Part shown: in pieces, positions 55,721 through 64,000 of the stretch | Numbering within the stretch: position 1 is the first letter of the stretch | How the letters are laid out: the number at the start of each line of letters is the position of its first letter | Origin: Gimesia sp. | GTDB lineage: Bacteria; Planctomycetota; Planctomycetia; Planctomycetales; Planctomycetaceae | Direction of reading: 5' to 3' | Length of the DNA: 64,000 bases | Assembly: GCA_002706765.1 (NCBI GenBank) | Contig: PAJV01000005.1 | Location: 6,462 to 70,461, forward strand | The notes under the pieces: generated by a model | Database searches by the model: none | Told to the model about the DNA's origin: nothing | Seen by the model: only the letters and a program-made list of their open reading frames with translations | Made by a program: the position numbers and the translations under genes

Positions 55721-55750
55721 ATCGCTGTAGCAAGACTTCAAATCGTAAAG

Positions 55751-55773
55751 CGGGCTGATTGGAATCCAGCCCG
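55751..55773. repeat. Second stem-loop in the same convergent gap
   Basis: CGGGCTG and CAGCCCG form a perfect 7-bp hairpin with a 9-nt loop. Together with the structure at 55691-55720 it may end transcription from both sides. Confidence 0.35.
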
Positions 55774-55801
55774 GAATACTTACGATAAGATTCGTCAGGC
55801 A

Positions 55802-56332
55802 TTATTTCGATGTTAACTCAAAGTCGAATGAGTTCTTGCCATCCACGACTTCTTTTTTCAGATCTGATTTTGTGTTATAGCGTTCAGGAATCGGATCTTT
55901 TTTGAAAGTTCCTTTGGGTAGCTTGATCGCAGCGACGCCATTGTTCTCGCCTGGAGAAGTGTCGATGGGCAAAGTCTGGGAGATTCCCCCATCGTCATCG
56001 GGGTTCTGGGAAGCAACTGGTCCACCGGTAATAATGCTGACTCTATGGGGACCAGGGATCGCGCCCTGCACATTTTCTTTGAATATGAGGGAATAATTTC
56101 CGGAGGAGTCGGTCCGCCCCGAGGAAGGATTCCCTTTTTCCGGGGCAAAAATGACTACCGCGTCAGCCAGAGGCTTCCCATCCATGGTGACAACACCTGA
56201 AACGGGAGCGAGTTTCACTTCATCACCCCCGCCTGAGCATCCCGTGCAGCAGGCCAGTAAGGCAGCTGCGGAGAACTGGAAAAAGAAACCTGTCTGCGGT
56301 AATTGTCGAGTTAATTTCGTTCCTGTCAGCAT
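55802..56332 (-). CDS. Lipoprotein with transthyretin/carboxypeptidase-regulatory-like domain
   Basis: 176 residues. A lipoprotein signal ends in LLACCTGC (modified Cys probably at 28). The mature part APVSGVVTMDGKPLADAVVI, FAPEKGNPSSGRTDSSGNYS and GAIPGPHRVSI fits the carboxypeptidase regulatory-like beta-sandwich. Similar small lipoproteins are found in many copies in planctomycete genomes, typically next to a DUF1559 protein, as here: the DUF1559 gene lies 90 bp upstream. Its role may be in surface assembly; no enzyme residues are visible. Confidence 0.85.
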   Translation of the reverse strand: MLTGTKLTRQLPQTGFFFQFSAAALLACCTGCSGGGDEVKLAPVSGVVTMDGKPLADAVVIFAPEKGNPSSGRTDSSGNYSLIFKENVQGAIPGPHRVSIITGGPVASQNPDDDGGISQTLPIDTSPGENNGVAAIKLPKGTFKKDPIPERYNTKSDLKKEVVDGKNSFDFELTSK

Positions 56333-56422
56333 TAAAGTCAGCTTCCGGTCATAAAAAAATCAGAAACCCGATTTCACCAGAAATGATGAAATCGGGGTAT
56401 AAAACATTCACAATGCAGAATA

Positions 56423-57361
56423 TTAGAATTCGCCGATCACGTTTTTGTCATTGATGGAAGCCAGATAAATCAGGGTCTCGCCGTCAATATTTTCGCTGAC
56501 GAATTGCACGCGTCCATCACCCAGCAGGAAATGGCAGCCGCCAGTATGGGAACTGCTTAACGTCCACTCATATTTCAGGCCGTTGGTCTGGTTAATACCG
56601 TTGATCAGGTAAATTGTGGAAGGGATGGGAGCCGTCGAGGATCCCTGCCAGTTTCGGACCAGCGCCGTGTGCCAGTACCAGTCTGCATAATTACCCCCTG
56701 TAGCAGTATTCGTAGGTACGGCGCCAATCCAGATGGAACCTGCAGCACGGTCTTCGGTTGTACGTTCACCCAGGATCAGCACATTGCTGACGCCATCGGT
56801 AATATCACGGATTCTGATAGAAGCGTGGTTATTCCAGGCAGCCGAATATCCCTGCGTGGTGGAAGTCGTCAAAATGCGGGAAGGAGAATACAAGGCGGGA
56901 TAGTTTGATTTTCCATAGGAGTTGATATTCGTATTCACACCATCCATCGGATCCGAAGGGCAGTTAAATGCGGGGATCACAAGATTGACCACGGTGGGCT
57001 GCAAAACGACACCCGCCTGGGTGCGCCAGGGACCATTCATATTGATCTGATTATAAATGTTGGTCTGATCCATAAATGGCAGCAGCATGACACTCCAGCT
57101 CAAATAACTTTCCGTGGGGATTTCACCTGCCAGATTACGGATACCTTCAACCTGCATCTGCGGAAAACAGCGGTGAGTTTCGTGGTAGTTGTGTAGCGCC
57201 AGTCCGAGCTGCTTCAGATTGTTTTTGCAGGAACTGCGGCGTGCGGCTTCCCGTGCCTGTTGAACAGCCGGCAACAGGAGAGCAATTAAAATGGCAATGA
57301 TCGCAATCACCACCAGAAGTTCGATCAGGGTAAAACCCCGTTTTCCATACAGCTGTCTCAT
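56423..57361 (-). CDS. DUF1559 protein with type IV pilin-like N-terminus
   Basis: 312 residues. The start [20 protein letters not shown] is a prepilin-peptidase site with a hydrophobic helix (G|FTLIE), then [20 protein letters not shown] and [19 protein letters not shown], the DUF1559 signature; the C-terminus has [23 protein letters not shown]1559 proteins are pseudopilin-like surface proteins highly amplified in planctomycetes; their role is not settled. GGAG about 6 bp before the ATG at 57361 fixes the start; the frame extends 17 more residues upstream. The small lipoprotein gene follows 90 bp downstream, probably in the same transcript. Confidence 0.93.
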   Translation of the reverse strand: MRQLYGKRGFTLIELLVVIAIIAILIALLLPAVQQAREAARRSSCKNNLKQLGLALHNYHETHRCFPQMQVEGIRNLAGEIPTESYLSWSVMLLPFMDQTNIYNQINMNGPWRTQAGVVLQPTVVNLVIPAFNCPSDPMDGVNTNINSYGKSNYPALYSPSRILTTSTTQGYSAAWNNHASIRIRDITDGVSNVLILGERTTEDRAAGSIWIGAVPTNTATGGNYADWYWHTALVRNWQGSSTAPIPSTIYLINGINQTNGLKYEWTLSSSHTGGCHFLLGDGRVQFVSENIDGETLIYLASINDKNVIGEF

Positions 57362-57932
57362 CTTCGTCTCCGAAAGGCTTAAAAAGAAAAAAAGAAAAGG
57401 AAAAAACCACAATCTTGAATTCTTATCAGGCTTTCAGAATCGCGGAAAGCAGATGTATACACAGCAGGGTTGAGACAGAACGATGTTAAAAAGACTTGCC
57501 CATAAGGGGCTTTCAGGAAGCTGCCGGATACCGCATCTCGTGATAAGAGCGCAAAACTCGTGAACTGGAAAAAGAATCAACAGCAAAGAATTACGAGTCG
57601 GCTATCAGAGATTATGGGGCAGGGAGAAGGCCGTTGATACTGCTTTATTCAAGTTGACAGAATATTTAACACTCAATTATTCAAATAGCAACGGAGAAAA
57701 ATTGAAAAATATTTTGTTTCGATGATTAAACAGGGAGGTGAAAACATGCATTTCCATATCTGATATGGATTTAGGAAAGCAAAAAATATTAAAAAATTTA
57801 CACGACGGTACGGATGAAAGTCTCGTAATCATCGTAGCTTGCCTCTGACAGAATCACTTTGACGAAACGCATGAGATGGGGTATCGTGGGATCAGTCACG
57901 GGAGTTGAATCTCATTTCTCCAGGAGCCGTCG
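57362..57932. other. 571-bp AT-rich divergent intergenic region
   Basis: It separates the DUF1559 gene from the DUF2071-like gene. No gene is seen. An exact TTGACA (57654-57659) on the plus strand is not followed by a good -10 box at 16-18 bp. The stretch around 57640-57800 is clearly richer in A and T than the coding DNA. Confidence 0.4.
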
Positions 57933-58673
57933 ATGAAAATTCCTGCGATTGAAGGCGTGATAGACCGTCGTATTCTCGCCAATTTCCGGGTCGATCCGGA
58001 AGCCATGGCGCGGGTCCTGCCAGCTCCGTTCCGCCCCCAGCTGATTCAAGGCTATGCCATTGGTGGCGTGTGTCTCATCCGCCTGACGAAGGTCCGCCCC
58101 CGTTGTGCCCCCTTTTCCTGGGGAATTCGTTCGGAAAACGCCGCCCATCGGTTCGCCGTCGAATGGGTATCGGACGGACAGACGCAACAGGGGGTCTATG
58201 TGAACCGCCGCGATACCGATTCCTGTCTGAATGCCCTGGCGGGAGGACGAATCTTTCCCGGCACCCATCATCATGCCCGTTTTACAGTCGAAGAGACGGA
58301 CACGCATTTCTCGGTTGCAATGCAGGCCAGAGATGGTCAGGCACAGATACAGGTGACAGGCTCTGTGACGGACCAACTGCCCGCATCGTCTGTTTTTGCC
58401 TCCGTGCAGGAAGCGTCTGACTTTTTCGAACAGGGTTCACTCGGCTATTCTGCCAGTAACAGGGCAGGGCACTTTGATGGTCTCGAGTTATGTTGTCAGG
58501 ACTGGAAAGCGGAGCCGCTGCAGGTGGAATCCATCACGTCCAGCTTCTTTGATGATCCAGACCGGTTTCCGCCAGGGACTGTGGAATTTGACTGTGCCCT
58601 GCTGATGCGGGGCATTCCCCACGAATGGCACAGCCGCCAGGATTTGTGTTGCCCGGAAACCCTCCCGACCTGA
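57933..58673 (+). CDS. DUF2071-like protein
   Basis: 246 residues, no signal peptide. PAIEGVIDRRILANFRVDPE, LPAPFRPQLIQGYAIGGVCL and GIRSENAAHRFAVEW match the DUF2071 pattern, a beta-rich fold related to acetoacetate decarboxylase. The function is not known. Cys-rich C-terminal part (ELCCQDW, DLCCPE) shows no metal motif I can name. CAGGAG lies 7 bp before the ATG. The TIGR03009-like gene begins 33 bp downstream. Confidence 0.75.
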   Translation: MKIPAIEGVIDRRILANFRVDPEAMARVLPAPFRPQLIQGYAIGGVCLIRLTKVRPRCAPFSWGIRSENAAHRFAVEWVSDGQTQQGVYVNRRDTDSCLNALAGGRIFPGTHHHARFTVEETDTHFSVAMQARDGQAQIQVTGSVTDQLPASSVFASVQEASDFFEQGSLGYSASNRAGHFDGLELCCQDWKAEPLQVESITSSFFDDPDRFPPGTVEFDCALLMRGIPHEWHSRQDLCCPETLPT

Positions 58674-58706
58674 TCGATTTATTTCATGCTTAAAAGGAAC
58701 ACTTGA

Positions 58707-59630
58707 ATGGATGCCCGTGTTTTTCTGACGTTGATCGTGTTCGGGCTGACTGAGACTCCCCTCAAAGCGGAATCGAAATCCCCTCCTGTCCATGAAACAG
58801 AGCAGCGGGCCCGGGAGGTTCTGCACGAATGGAGTGAAGAATGCCTGAGCTTCACAGGAGTACAAGGCGAGATTTTAAGAATCGATTACGATGATGTATT
58901 TCAGCAGCAAAAACATTCAGTGGGTACATTTGGCTATCTGGGACCTCAGTATGGTTTCTTTCGATACAACCCCGCACCGAATCAACCTGATCCTGACTCT
59001 CTGAAGAAAGCACCTGATGGGAGTCCTTATGAGTATAAAGAGGGTTTCAGCGAAGAATGGCGCTGGCAGAAATCATGGATCAGAAGCATCGATCACAGAG
59101 AAAAAAAGTACGAAGAGTTTAGAATTATTAAACGACCTCAGACTGAATCGGAGCCGAAATGGTATGATTTCGGTCGGTACTTCTCGGAAATGGACAACAT
59201 GGCACCTGTTCTGCCTGGCGTGCCTAATCAGGCAAAATTTGATGAGTTTATTTCTCATTCTTATCTGATGGTCATTCGGGAAAATGACACTCATATCACG
59301 ATTGCCGGTAAGCCAAAATTGCGGAGACATGCAGTTTTTTTTCAGGAATTCAAGCTCCATCTGGAGAAACGTCCCTGGAGATTGAAGGCCGTGCAATATA
59401 TTCAACAAGGGGGTCAAACGAGCACCGTTTATCTCTTTACGAATGTGGAGTTCAATCCGCTGGAGCGGGATGATGAACCCGATCTGAGCGACTACCAGAA
59501 CCTGAACGACCAGCCGATTGCCGCCCGATACCCCGAGAACGCAGAACGACAATCTTTCCAGAAAAAGGTGGGTTCACAGCCATCAGGTTCAGGATCGTTA
59601 ATGGATTTGATTTTTCATTTGTTATTCTAG
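58707..59630 (+). CDS. TIGR03009-like planctomycete exported protein
   Basis: 307 residues. A short signal (ARVFLTLIVFGLTETPLKAE, 3-22) precedes EQRAREVLHEWSEECLSFTG and an alternating charged/aromatic body with GTFGYLGPQYGFFRYNP and KPKLRRHAVFFQEFKLHLEK. This resembles planctomycete TIGR03009 proteins as I recall them, a family with a lipoprotein-carrier-like fold and unknown role. AAGGAA is 8 bp before the ATG. The gene follows the DUF2071-like gene and precedes two small membrane-protein genes. Confidence 0.55.
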   Translation: MDARVFLTLIVFGLTETPLKAESKSPPVHETEQRAREVLHEWSEECLSFTGVQGEILRIDYDDVFQQQKHSVGTFGYLGPQYGFFRYNPAPNQPDPDSLKKAPDGSPYEYKEGFSEEWRWQKSWIRSIDHREKKYEEFRIIKRPQTESEPKWYDFGRYFSEMDNMAPVLPGVPNQAKFDEFISHSYLMVIRENDTHITIAGKPKLRRHAVFFQEFKLHLEKRPWRLKAVQYIQQGGQTSTVYLFTNVEFNPLERDDEPDLSDYQNLNDQPIAARYPENAERQSFQKKVGSQPSGSGSLMDLIFHLLF

Positions 59631-59680
59631 ACTGAGTCCAATCTCGACTTATCAATCACTTCAAAGTCAGGTCGCAATAG

Positions 59681-60142
59681 ATGTCTGAACAGACAGACAA
59701 ATTCGAAAAACAGCTCAAAGTAGCCGGAGTGTTATTCATGGCTCTGGCCGGCCTCTGCCTGTTGGGGCTGTTGTTCCTGCCGCTCCATTACATGATGATG
59801 AAGTCGATGATGCAGTCATTTGAGCAGATTGAAATTCCGCAACCTCAACTTGGTCCTGACCCGCGCGAAATGTTCCAGACCATGCAGCCCCCCATTTATC
59901 TGATGTATGGCTTTATGGGGTTCCTGGGCCTGCTGTTTGGCGGCATGTCACTGGTCACCGGGATCAACCTTTACCGGAAAACCCACCGGACTGTCTGTAT
60001 TTTTGGATCAGCGGCAGTCTGCATCTGGTTCCCGATCGGGACCGCTCTGGGAGTCTGGACGCTGATGATCCTGTTTGATAAACAGTCCCGACCTCTCTTT
60101 GAAGAACCAGATCTACTCACGGATGACGACTTTTTGTCTTGA
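59681..60142 (+). CDS. Two-TM small membrane protein, paralog 1
   Basis: 153 residues. TM1 lies near 16-38 (MALAGLCLLGLLFLPLHYMM) and further hydrophobic segments near 68-90 and 103-125. The C-terminal motif HRTVCIFGSAAVCIWFPIGT ALGVWTL is shared with the next gene. Function unknown. It ends 54 bp before its paralog. Confidence 0.75.
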   Translation: MSEQTDKFEKQLKVAGVLFMALAGLCLLGLLFLPLHYMMMKSMMQSFEQIEIPQPQLGPDPREMFQTMQPPIYLMYGFMGFLGLLFGGMSLVTGINLYRKTHRTVCIFGSAAVCIWFPIGTALGVWTLMILFDKQSRPLFEEPDLLTDDDFLS

Positions 60143-60196
60143 ATTCCAAGAAGATCGATTTGAGTACCCTGTTATTTCAACCAAGGAAAGCCCCTG

Positions 60197-60619
60197 ATGA
60201 CAGACAAGAGAGCGAGCCAGTTGAATCTGATCGGCGCACTGTTTTTAGTTCTGGGTCTGATCTCAATATTCAGTCTTGTGATTTTGAGGAATATTGGCGA
60301 TCAGGTCAAAGAGAATGCGGAAGCAACAGCAAACCTGACATCCCTCGATGGGATGGAAAATGATCGCAGTGATCAATTTGATTCAATACAACGCAGTATG
60401 TTGCTGGGGATGTGGATCTGGACTGTTTTCTTCTCTCTGATCTGCTTTATGACTGGGGTATGCATTTTGAGGCGAATCAGTCATCGTTCCTGCCTCGTCG
60501 GTGCCGCTGTTATCTGTATCGTTTTTCCATTGGGGACGGTTCTGGGAGCCTGGACGCTGTTCGTATTAACTTCCAGGGAGACGAAGGCTTTATTTTCTGA
60601 AAATGGACATGATACCTGA
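60197..60619 (+). CDS. Two-TM small membrane protein, paralog 2
   Basis: 140 residues. Hydrophobic segments near 11-28, 72-90 and 97-120. HRSCLVGAAVICIVFPLGT VLGAWTL matches the preceding gene in order and spacing, so they are tandem duplicates that have diverged strongly at the N-terminal half. AAGGAAA lies before the ATG. Function unknown. Confidence 0.75.
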   Translation: MTDKRASQLNLIGALFLVLGLISIFSLVILRNIGDQVKENAEATANLTSLDGMENDRSDQFDSIQRSMLLGMWIWTVFFSLICFMTGVCILRRISHRSCLVGAAVICIVFPLGTVLGAWTLFVLTSRETKALFSENGHDT

Positions 60620-60773
60620 TCTGGAACTTTTGCTGATACGAAAAAATGCTGTCTGCCAGGTCATTGTCGGCATCTGTCGAGAAAAGGAATTACAAGCACT
60701 ATTCAAAATCGGTCACACAAACGATAATGGTGATCTGTAATGAAACTGCTACCGATTCACTTAAGGATGCCTC

Positions 60774-62333
60774 ATGGAACCGCTTGATCTGAAGGATTTT
60801 GAATGGAAAATTGAAGTCCGCCCTTTAACAATGGACGACTTTGATGCGTTAGTGGAAATGGAGCAACTCTGTTTTCCCGGCATGCAGACCTGGGGACGGG
60901 AGCATATCGAAAGCCAGCTCAAGCACTTTCCTGAAGGGCAGCTTTGTGTGGAAATCGATGGTCGCCTGGCGGCTTCCTCATCCAGTCTGATTCTGACGTT
61001 TGATCCCAGCATGGAATGGCATAACTGGAAAGCGGTCGCGGATGACGGGTTTATCCGCAATCATAATCCCAAGGGAGATACGCTGTACGGGATCGAAATC
61101 ATGGTCCACCCCGAGTTTCGAGGCATGAAACTCAGCCGACGGATGTATGACGCGCGGAAAGAACTGTGCCGACAGAAAAATCTGACCCAGATGATCATCG
61201 CCGGGCGGATTCCCGGATACCATCTGCATGCCGACAAAATGACGGCTCGCGAATATATTGACTGTGTGGTCGAAAAAGCGGTCTACGATCAGGTGTTGAC
61301 CGCGCAACTCGCGAACGGTTTTTCCGTGCAGGGGCTGATTCCGGACTATCTGCCTTCCGATACGGAATCCTGCGGCTATGCGACCTACCTGGAGTGGACG
61401 AATCTGGATTATAAGCGTGGCGCCAAACGGCGGTTTCATCATCCGGTCGAACCGATCCGTATTTGTGTCGTACAGTATCAGATGCGATCCATCAAAAATT
61501 TCGATGAGTTTGCTCAGCAGTGTGAATTCTTTCTCGATACCGCTTCTGATTATAAATGCGACTTCATCCTGTTCCCTGAGCTGTTTACCACGCAGTTGCT
61601 GTCCTGTGTGGAAGCGACCCGACCCGGTCAGGCGGCACGTCGACTGGCACAATTTACGCCCCAATACCTCGATTTCTTTACAGAAATGGCCGTCAAATAT
61701 AATGTCAACGTGATTGGGGGCTCCCAGTTTGTCGTTGAGCATGACACACTGTTTAACTCATCCTATTTATTTGGTCGGGATGGTACGATCGGGAAGCAGG
61801 ACAAAATTCACATCACTCCCAGTGAACGCAAGTGGTGGGGCGTCAGTTCGGGTAACCGGGTTGAAGTATTTGAGACAGACTGCGGCACCATCGCCATTCA
61901 GATCTGTTATGACATTGAATTCCCCGAACTGACCAGGATTGCCGCTCAGAAAGGGGCACAGATTGTCTTCGTTCCCTTCAATACGGACACGCGACACGGT
62001 TATCTGCGGGTCAGGCATTGTGCCCAGGCACGCTGTGTCGAAAATCACCTGTATGTGGCCATCTCAGGTTGTACGGGGAATCTGCCTTTCGTCGAAAATG
62101 CAGACATCCATTACGCACAGTCGGGTATTTTCACACCTTCCGACATGGAATTTGCCAGTGATGCAGTCGCCGCGGAGTGTAATCCGAACGTCGAAACCGT
62201 GATTATTCATGACCTCGATTTTGAACTCTTAAGGCGGCACCGTGAGTCGGGCAGCGTGCAGAACTGGAACGACCGTCGTACAGAGCTCTACCGGGTGGTT
62301 TATAAGGAAGATGGTAGCACGTTTGAGATTTAA
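60774..62333 (+). CDS. GNAT acetyltransferase-nitrilase-family amidohydrolase fusion
   Basis: 519 residues. Residues about 15-215 are a GNAT domain ([20 protein letters not shown] ... [20 protein letters not shown], the CoA-binding loop). Residues about 228-510 are a carbon-nitrogen hydrolase with the Glu-Lys-Cys triad: FPELF (E about 267), KQDKIHI (K about 342) and [10 protein letters not shown] (C about 378). The combination is a known bacterial architecture of unknown substrate; amide cleavage may be coupled to acyl transfer. TAAGGATG lies upstream of the ATG. Cytoplasmic. corA follows 127 bp downstream. Confidence 0.92.
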   Translation: MEPLDLKDFEWKIEVRPLTMDDFDALVEMEQLCFPGMQTWGREHIESQLKHFPEGQLCVEIDGRLAASSSSLILTFDPSMEWHNWKAVADDGFIRNHNPKGDTLYGIEIMVHPEFRGMKLSRRMYDARKELCRQKNLTQMIIAGRIPGYHLHADKMTAREYIDCVVEKAVYDQVLTAQLANGFSVQGLIPDYLPSDTESCGYATYLEWTNLDYKRGAKRRFHHPVEPIRICVVQYQMRSIKNFDEFAQQCEFFLDTASDYKCDFILFPELFTTQLLSCVEATRPGQAARRLAQFTPQYLDFFTEMAVKYNVNVIGGSQFVVEHDTLFNSSYLFGRDGTIGKQDKIHITPSERKWWGVSSGNRVEVFETDCGTIAIQICYDIEFPELTRIAAQKGAQIVFVPFNTDTRHGYLRVRHCAQARCVENHLYVAISGCTGNLPFVENADIHYAQSGIFTPSDMEFASDAVAAECNPNVETVIIHDLDFELLRRHRESGSVQNWNDRRTELYRVVYKEDGSTFEI

Positions 62334-62460
62334 TCAATCGATCACCAGTCTGATCTCGCAGCCTGAGCCGTGATGTCTTAAAATCGGGCTCGGACTGCCT
62401 GTGGGATCGTTCGCAGGCGGAGTTACTGTTTCTCGCCCCGTTGATTTCAGGTGAGTGTGA

Positions 62461-63576
62461 ATGAGTGATGACAGCTTTTCAAGCGAGCCAATCTCCATGC
62501 TGGATGCCCATCGTAATACTGCCAAAAAAGCGGGCATGCCGCCCGGTTCTCTGATTCATGTTGCCGATTTCAATGAAGAAGATACCCGTATTTCCGTCAT
62601 CGACTACGGTCCGATTGATATTGAAGAACCCAGTGTAGAGACGGTCGAAGACCTGCTCAAATTTCGGGAGAAAGATTCGATCACCTGGGTCTGTCTGGAA
62701 GGGCTCAAGAATGTTGAAATTACTGAACTGATCGGCAAGTACTTCGATATTCATCCATTAGTACTGGAAGACATTCTTAATACGCATCAGCGGCCCAAGT
62801 TCGAAGAGTACGATGATTACCTGTATATCGTGCTGAAAGGTCTTTCCTTGGGAGAGGAAGAAGCGGAGCCAGGCGAGTTCAATGTTGATTATGAGCAGAT
62901 CAGCATTCTGGTACTCAATGACTTCGTCTTTACCTTTAAAGAGTGGAAAGATGAACTGTTTCTTCCCCTGATTCAGCGGATCCGGAGCAGCACGGGGCGG
63001 ATTCGTACCCTGGGATCCGATTATCTGACCTATGCGATATTGGATACGATTATCGATCAGAACTTTGTACTGCTCGACTCGATGGATGAGCGGATCGATG
63101 CGATCGAAGAAGAATTATTAACCGATCCCACATCTGATACTCTTGTCTCCATCCAGCGTCTGAAGCGGGAACTGATCAATATCCGTCGTTCGACATCCCC
63201 GCAGCGAGAACTGCTGTCAGCCATCCTGCGATCAGATCACGATCTGATCAGCGAGAAAATTCATATCTATTTCCGGGATGTGTTCGACCATGTCCTGAGA
63301 ATCTCAGAATCGGTCGACTCTTATCGTGATATGCTGGCAGGTCTGCTGGATATCTATGTTTCGAGTGTGAGTAACAAAATGAACGAGGTCATGAAAATTC
63401 TGACCGTGTTTGCCTCGATCTTTATTCCGCTGACTTTCATTGCGGGAATCTATGGCATGAACTTTGAATACATGCCCGAGCTCCGCTGGAAATGGTCGTA
63501 TCCGATGATCTGGGTGGTTTTCATCACACTGCCTGCGGTCCTGATAATCTATTTCAAAAAGAAAAAATGGTTGTAA
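62461..63576 (+). CDS. corA: Magnesium/cobalt transporter CorA
   Basis: 371 residues. The cytoplasmic funnel domain occupies residues 1-300 (EDILNTHQRPKFEEYDDYLY, RSTSPQRELLSAILRSD). Two C-terminal membrane helices follow; the first ends in YGMNFEYMPE with the GMN selectivity motif near 331-333, and the second ends in a basic KKKKW tail. This is the full CorA layout: a pentameric Mg2+ channel of the inner membrane. AGGTGAG precedes the ATG. No M-box riboswitch could be recognised in the 127-bp leader. Confidence 0.95.
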   Translation: MSDDSFSSEPISMLDAHRNTAKKAGMPPGSLIHVADFNEEDTRISVIDYGPIDIEEPSVETVEDLLKFREKDSITWVCLEGLKNVEITELIGKYFDIHPLVLEDILNTHQRPKFEEYDDYLYIVLKGLSLGEEEAEPGEFNVDYEQISILVLNDFVFTFKEWKDELFLPLIQRIRSSTGRIRTLGSDYLTYAILDTIIDQNFVLLDSMDERIDAIEEELLTDPTSDTLVSIQRLKRELINIRRSTSPQRELLSAILRSDHDLISEKIHIYFRDVFDHVLRISESVDSYRDMLAGLLDIYVSSVSNKMNEVMKILTVFASIFIPLTFIAGIYGMNFEYMPELRWKWSYPMIWVVFITLPAVLIIYFKKKKWL

Positions 63577-64000
63577 GCCGGCCTTGATGAGATGACCGAA
63601 TTAAACGGGACTTGAAGCCGCATGCTCTTATGGCTGGTTTTGGGGTTTTTGTGGTAGAAAAATCTGATGGGGATGTTTCATTCTGTGCCCATCGTATGCG
63701 ATGCCGGGTTGAACCTCGCCAGGCGGGCTGACACATGGGACAACCCCTGCGACAACCTCGAATTGCATTGGGGCTACCCAATTCTTTCTCGAAAATTAGC
63801 CGTACGGCGTTAGCCGCGGTTTTTTGCGCGCTGGGAAAAACGAGGCTAATCTGGGGTGTTCTATGGTGAATATCGATGACTCATTTTTTGGGTCATTCAG
63901 TGGTTCGGGATTTTCATCTGCGGGAGTTGGGTGCCGATCCTTATAATTCGTTGTGAACCGGGTAAGGGAGTCTTGATCACCTTCACCGTTGGGCAAACCG
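63577..64000. other. Noncoding right end of the window
   Basis: 424 bp with no supportable gene; short frames on the minus strand are out of context. It contains the hairpin CATCG-TATG-CGATG (63691-63704) and the larger repeat at 63796-63849. A neighbouring gene probably starts beyond the edge. Confidence 0.5.
63796..63849. repeat. Imperfect palindromic intergenic repeat (REP/MITE-like candidate)
   Basis: TTAGCCG is present twice (63796 and 63810), the first inside the palindrome GCCGTACGGC. TTAGCCGCGGTTTTTT pairs imperfectly with AAAAACGAGGCTAA around GCGCGCTGGG, giving a hairpin of about 14 bp. Its form recalls repeated intergenic palindromes of planctomycete genomes; only one copy is seen in this window, so repetition is inferred. 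Confidence 0.5.

Noticed and set aside
63796-63996. 66-codon minus-strand frame at the right edge
   Set aside because: It runs through the palindromic repeat and shows no domain or ribosome site.

Overview
The window looks like a chromosomal segment of a planctomycete, most likely of the Gimesia/Planctomyces type. This rests on gene families largely confined to that phylum: two DUF1501 proteins, two PSCyt/DUF1549/DUF1553 heme proteins, a DUF1559 pseudopilin-like protein, a TIGR03009-like protein, a PPC-domain exoprotein, a glycine-rich surface protein and a planctomycete-type integrase remnant. The assignment is inferred from family content; no marker gene such as 16S rRNA is present.

Layout. 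0-5.5 kb (minus): an NRAMP-like transporter with an apparent 4-bp frameshift, a diheme PSCyt1/DUF1549/DUF1553 protein and a DUF1501 protein cut by the left edge. 5.6-12.4 kb: a secreted sialidase-like protein, a small cytochrome c'-like protein, a HEAT-repeat protein and a membrane-anchored PQQ-type propeller. 12.6-22.6 kb is a signalling block. On the plus strand, a large hybrid histidine kinase (sensor, HAMP, two PAS, HisKA, HATPase, two REC, HPt) lies 3 bp upstream of a fused receiver-glutamate dehydrogenase. Converging from the minus strand, a double-domain KaiC-like ATPase overlaps by 8 bp a second hybrid kinase that starts with a receiver-like domain. 23.2-31.5 kb: a second DUF1549/DUF1501 set with a PPC-domain protein and an FAD oxidoreductase. 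31.9-34.6 kb: hflK-hflC, then a decayed integrase beside tRNA-Arg(UCG), read as the scar of a lost integrated element.

35-48 kb: a beta-helix protein and an alpha/beta hydrolase (plus), then a long minus-strand run: mprF, glgX, a 40-aa membrane peptide, an FAD monooxygenase, a heme-motif alpha/alpha-toroid protein, a DUF6159-like membrane protein and a class C beta-lactamase-like hydrolase with N-terminal tandem repeats. 48-55.7 kb (plus): a SnoaL-like protein, a glycine-rich surface protein with eight 13-residue repeats, a PDZ protein, and an operon of retropepsin-like protease, RimK-type ligase and succinylglutamate-desuccinylase-like hydrolase. 55.8-64 kb: a lipoprotein/DUF1559 pair (minus), then DUF2071-like, TIGR03009-like, two tandem paralogous two-TM proteins, a GNAT-nitrilase fusion and CorA (plus), ending in a noncoding stretch with an imperfect palindromic repeat.

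The most novel candidate is the kinase plus receiver-glutamate dehydrogenase pair. The sequence suggests a phosphorelay whose output domain is a central nitrogen-metabolism enzyme instead of a DNA-binding protein. The KaiC-kinase pair beside it may be a second, related signalling unit. Functions are inferred from motifs read by eye; no database search was possible.
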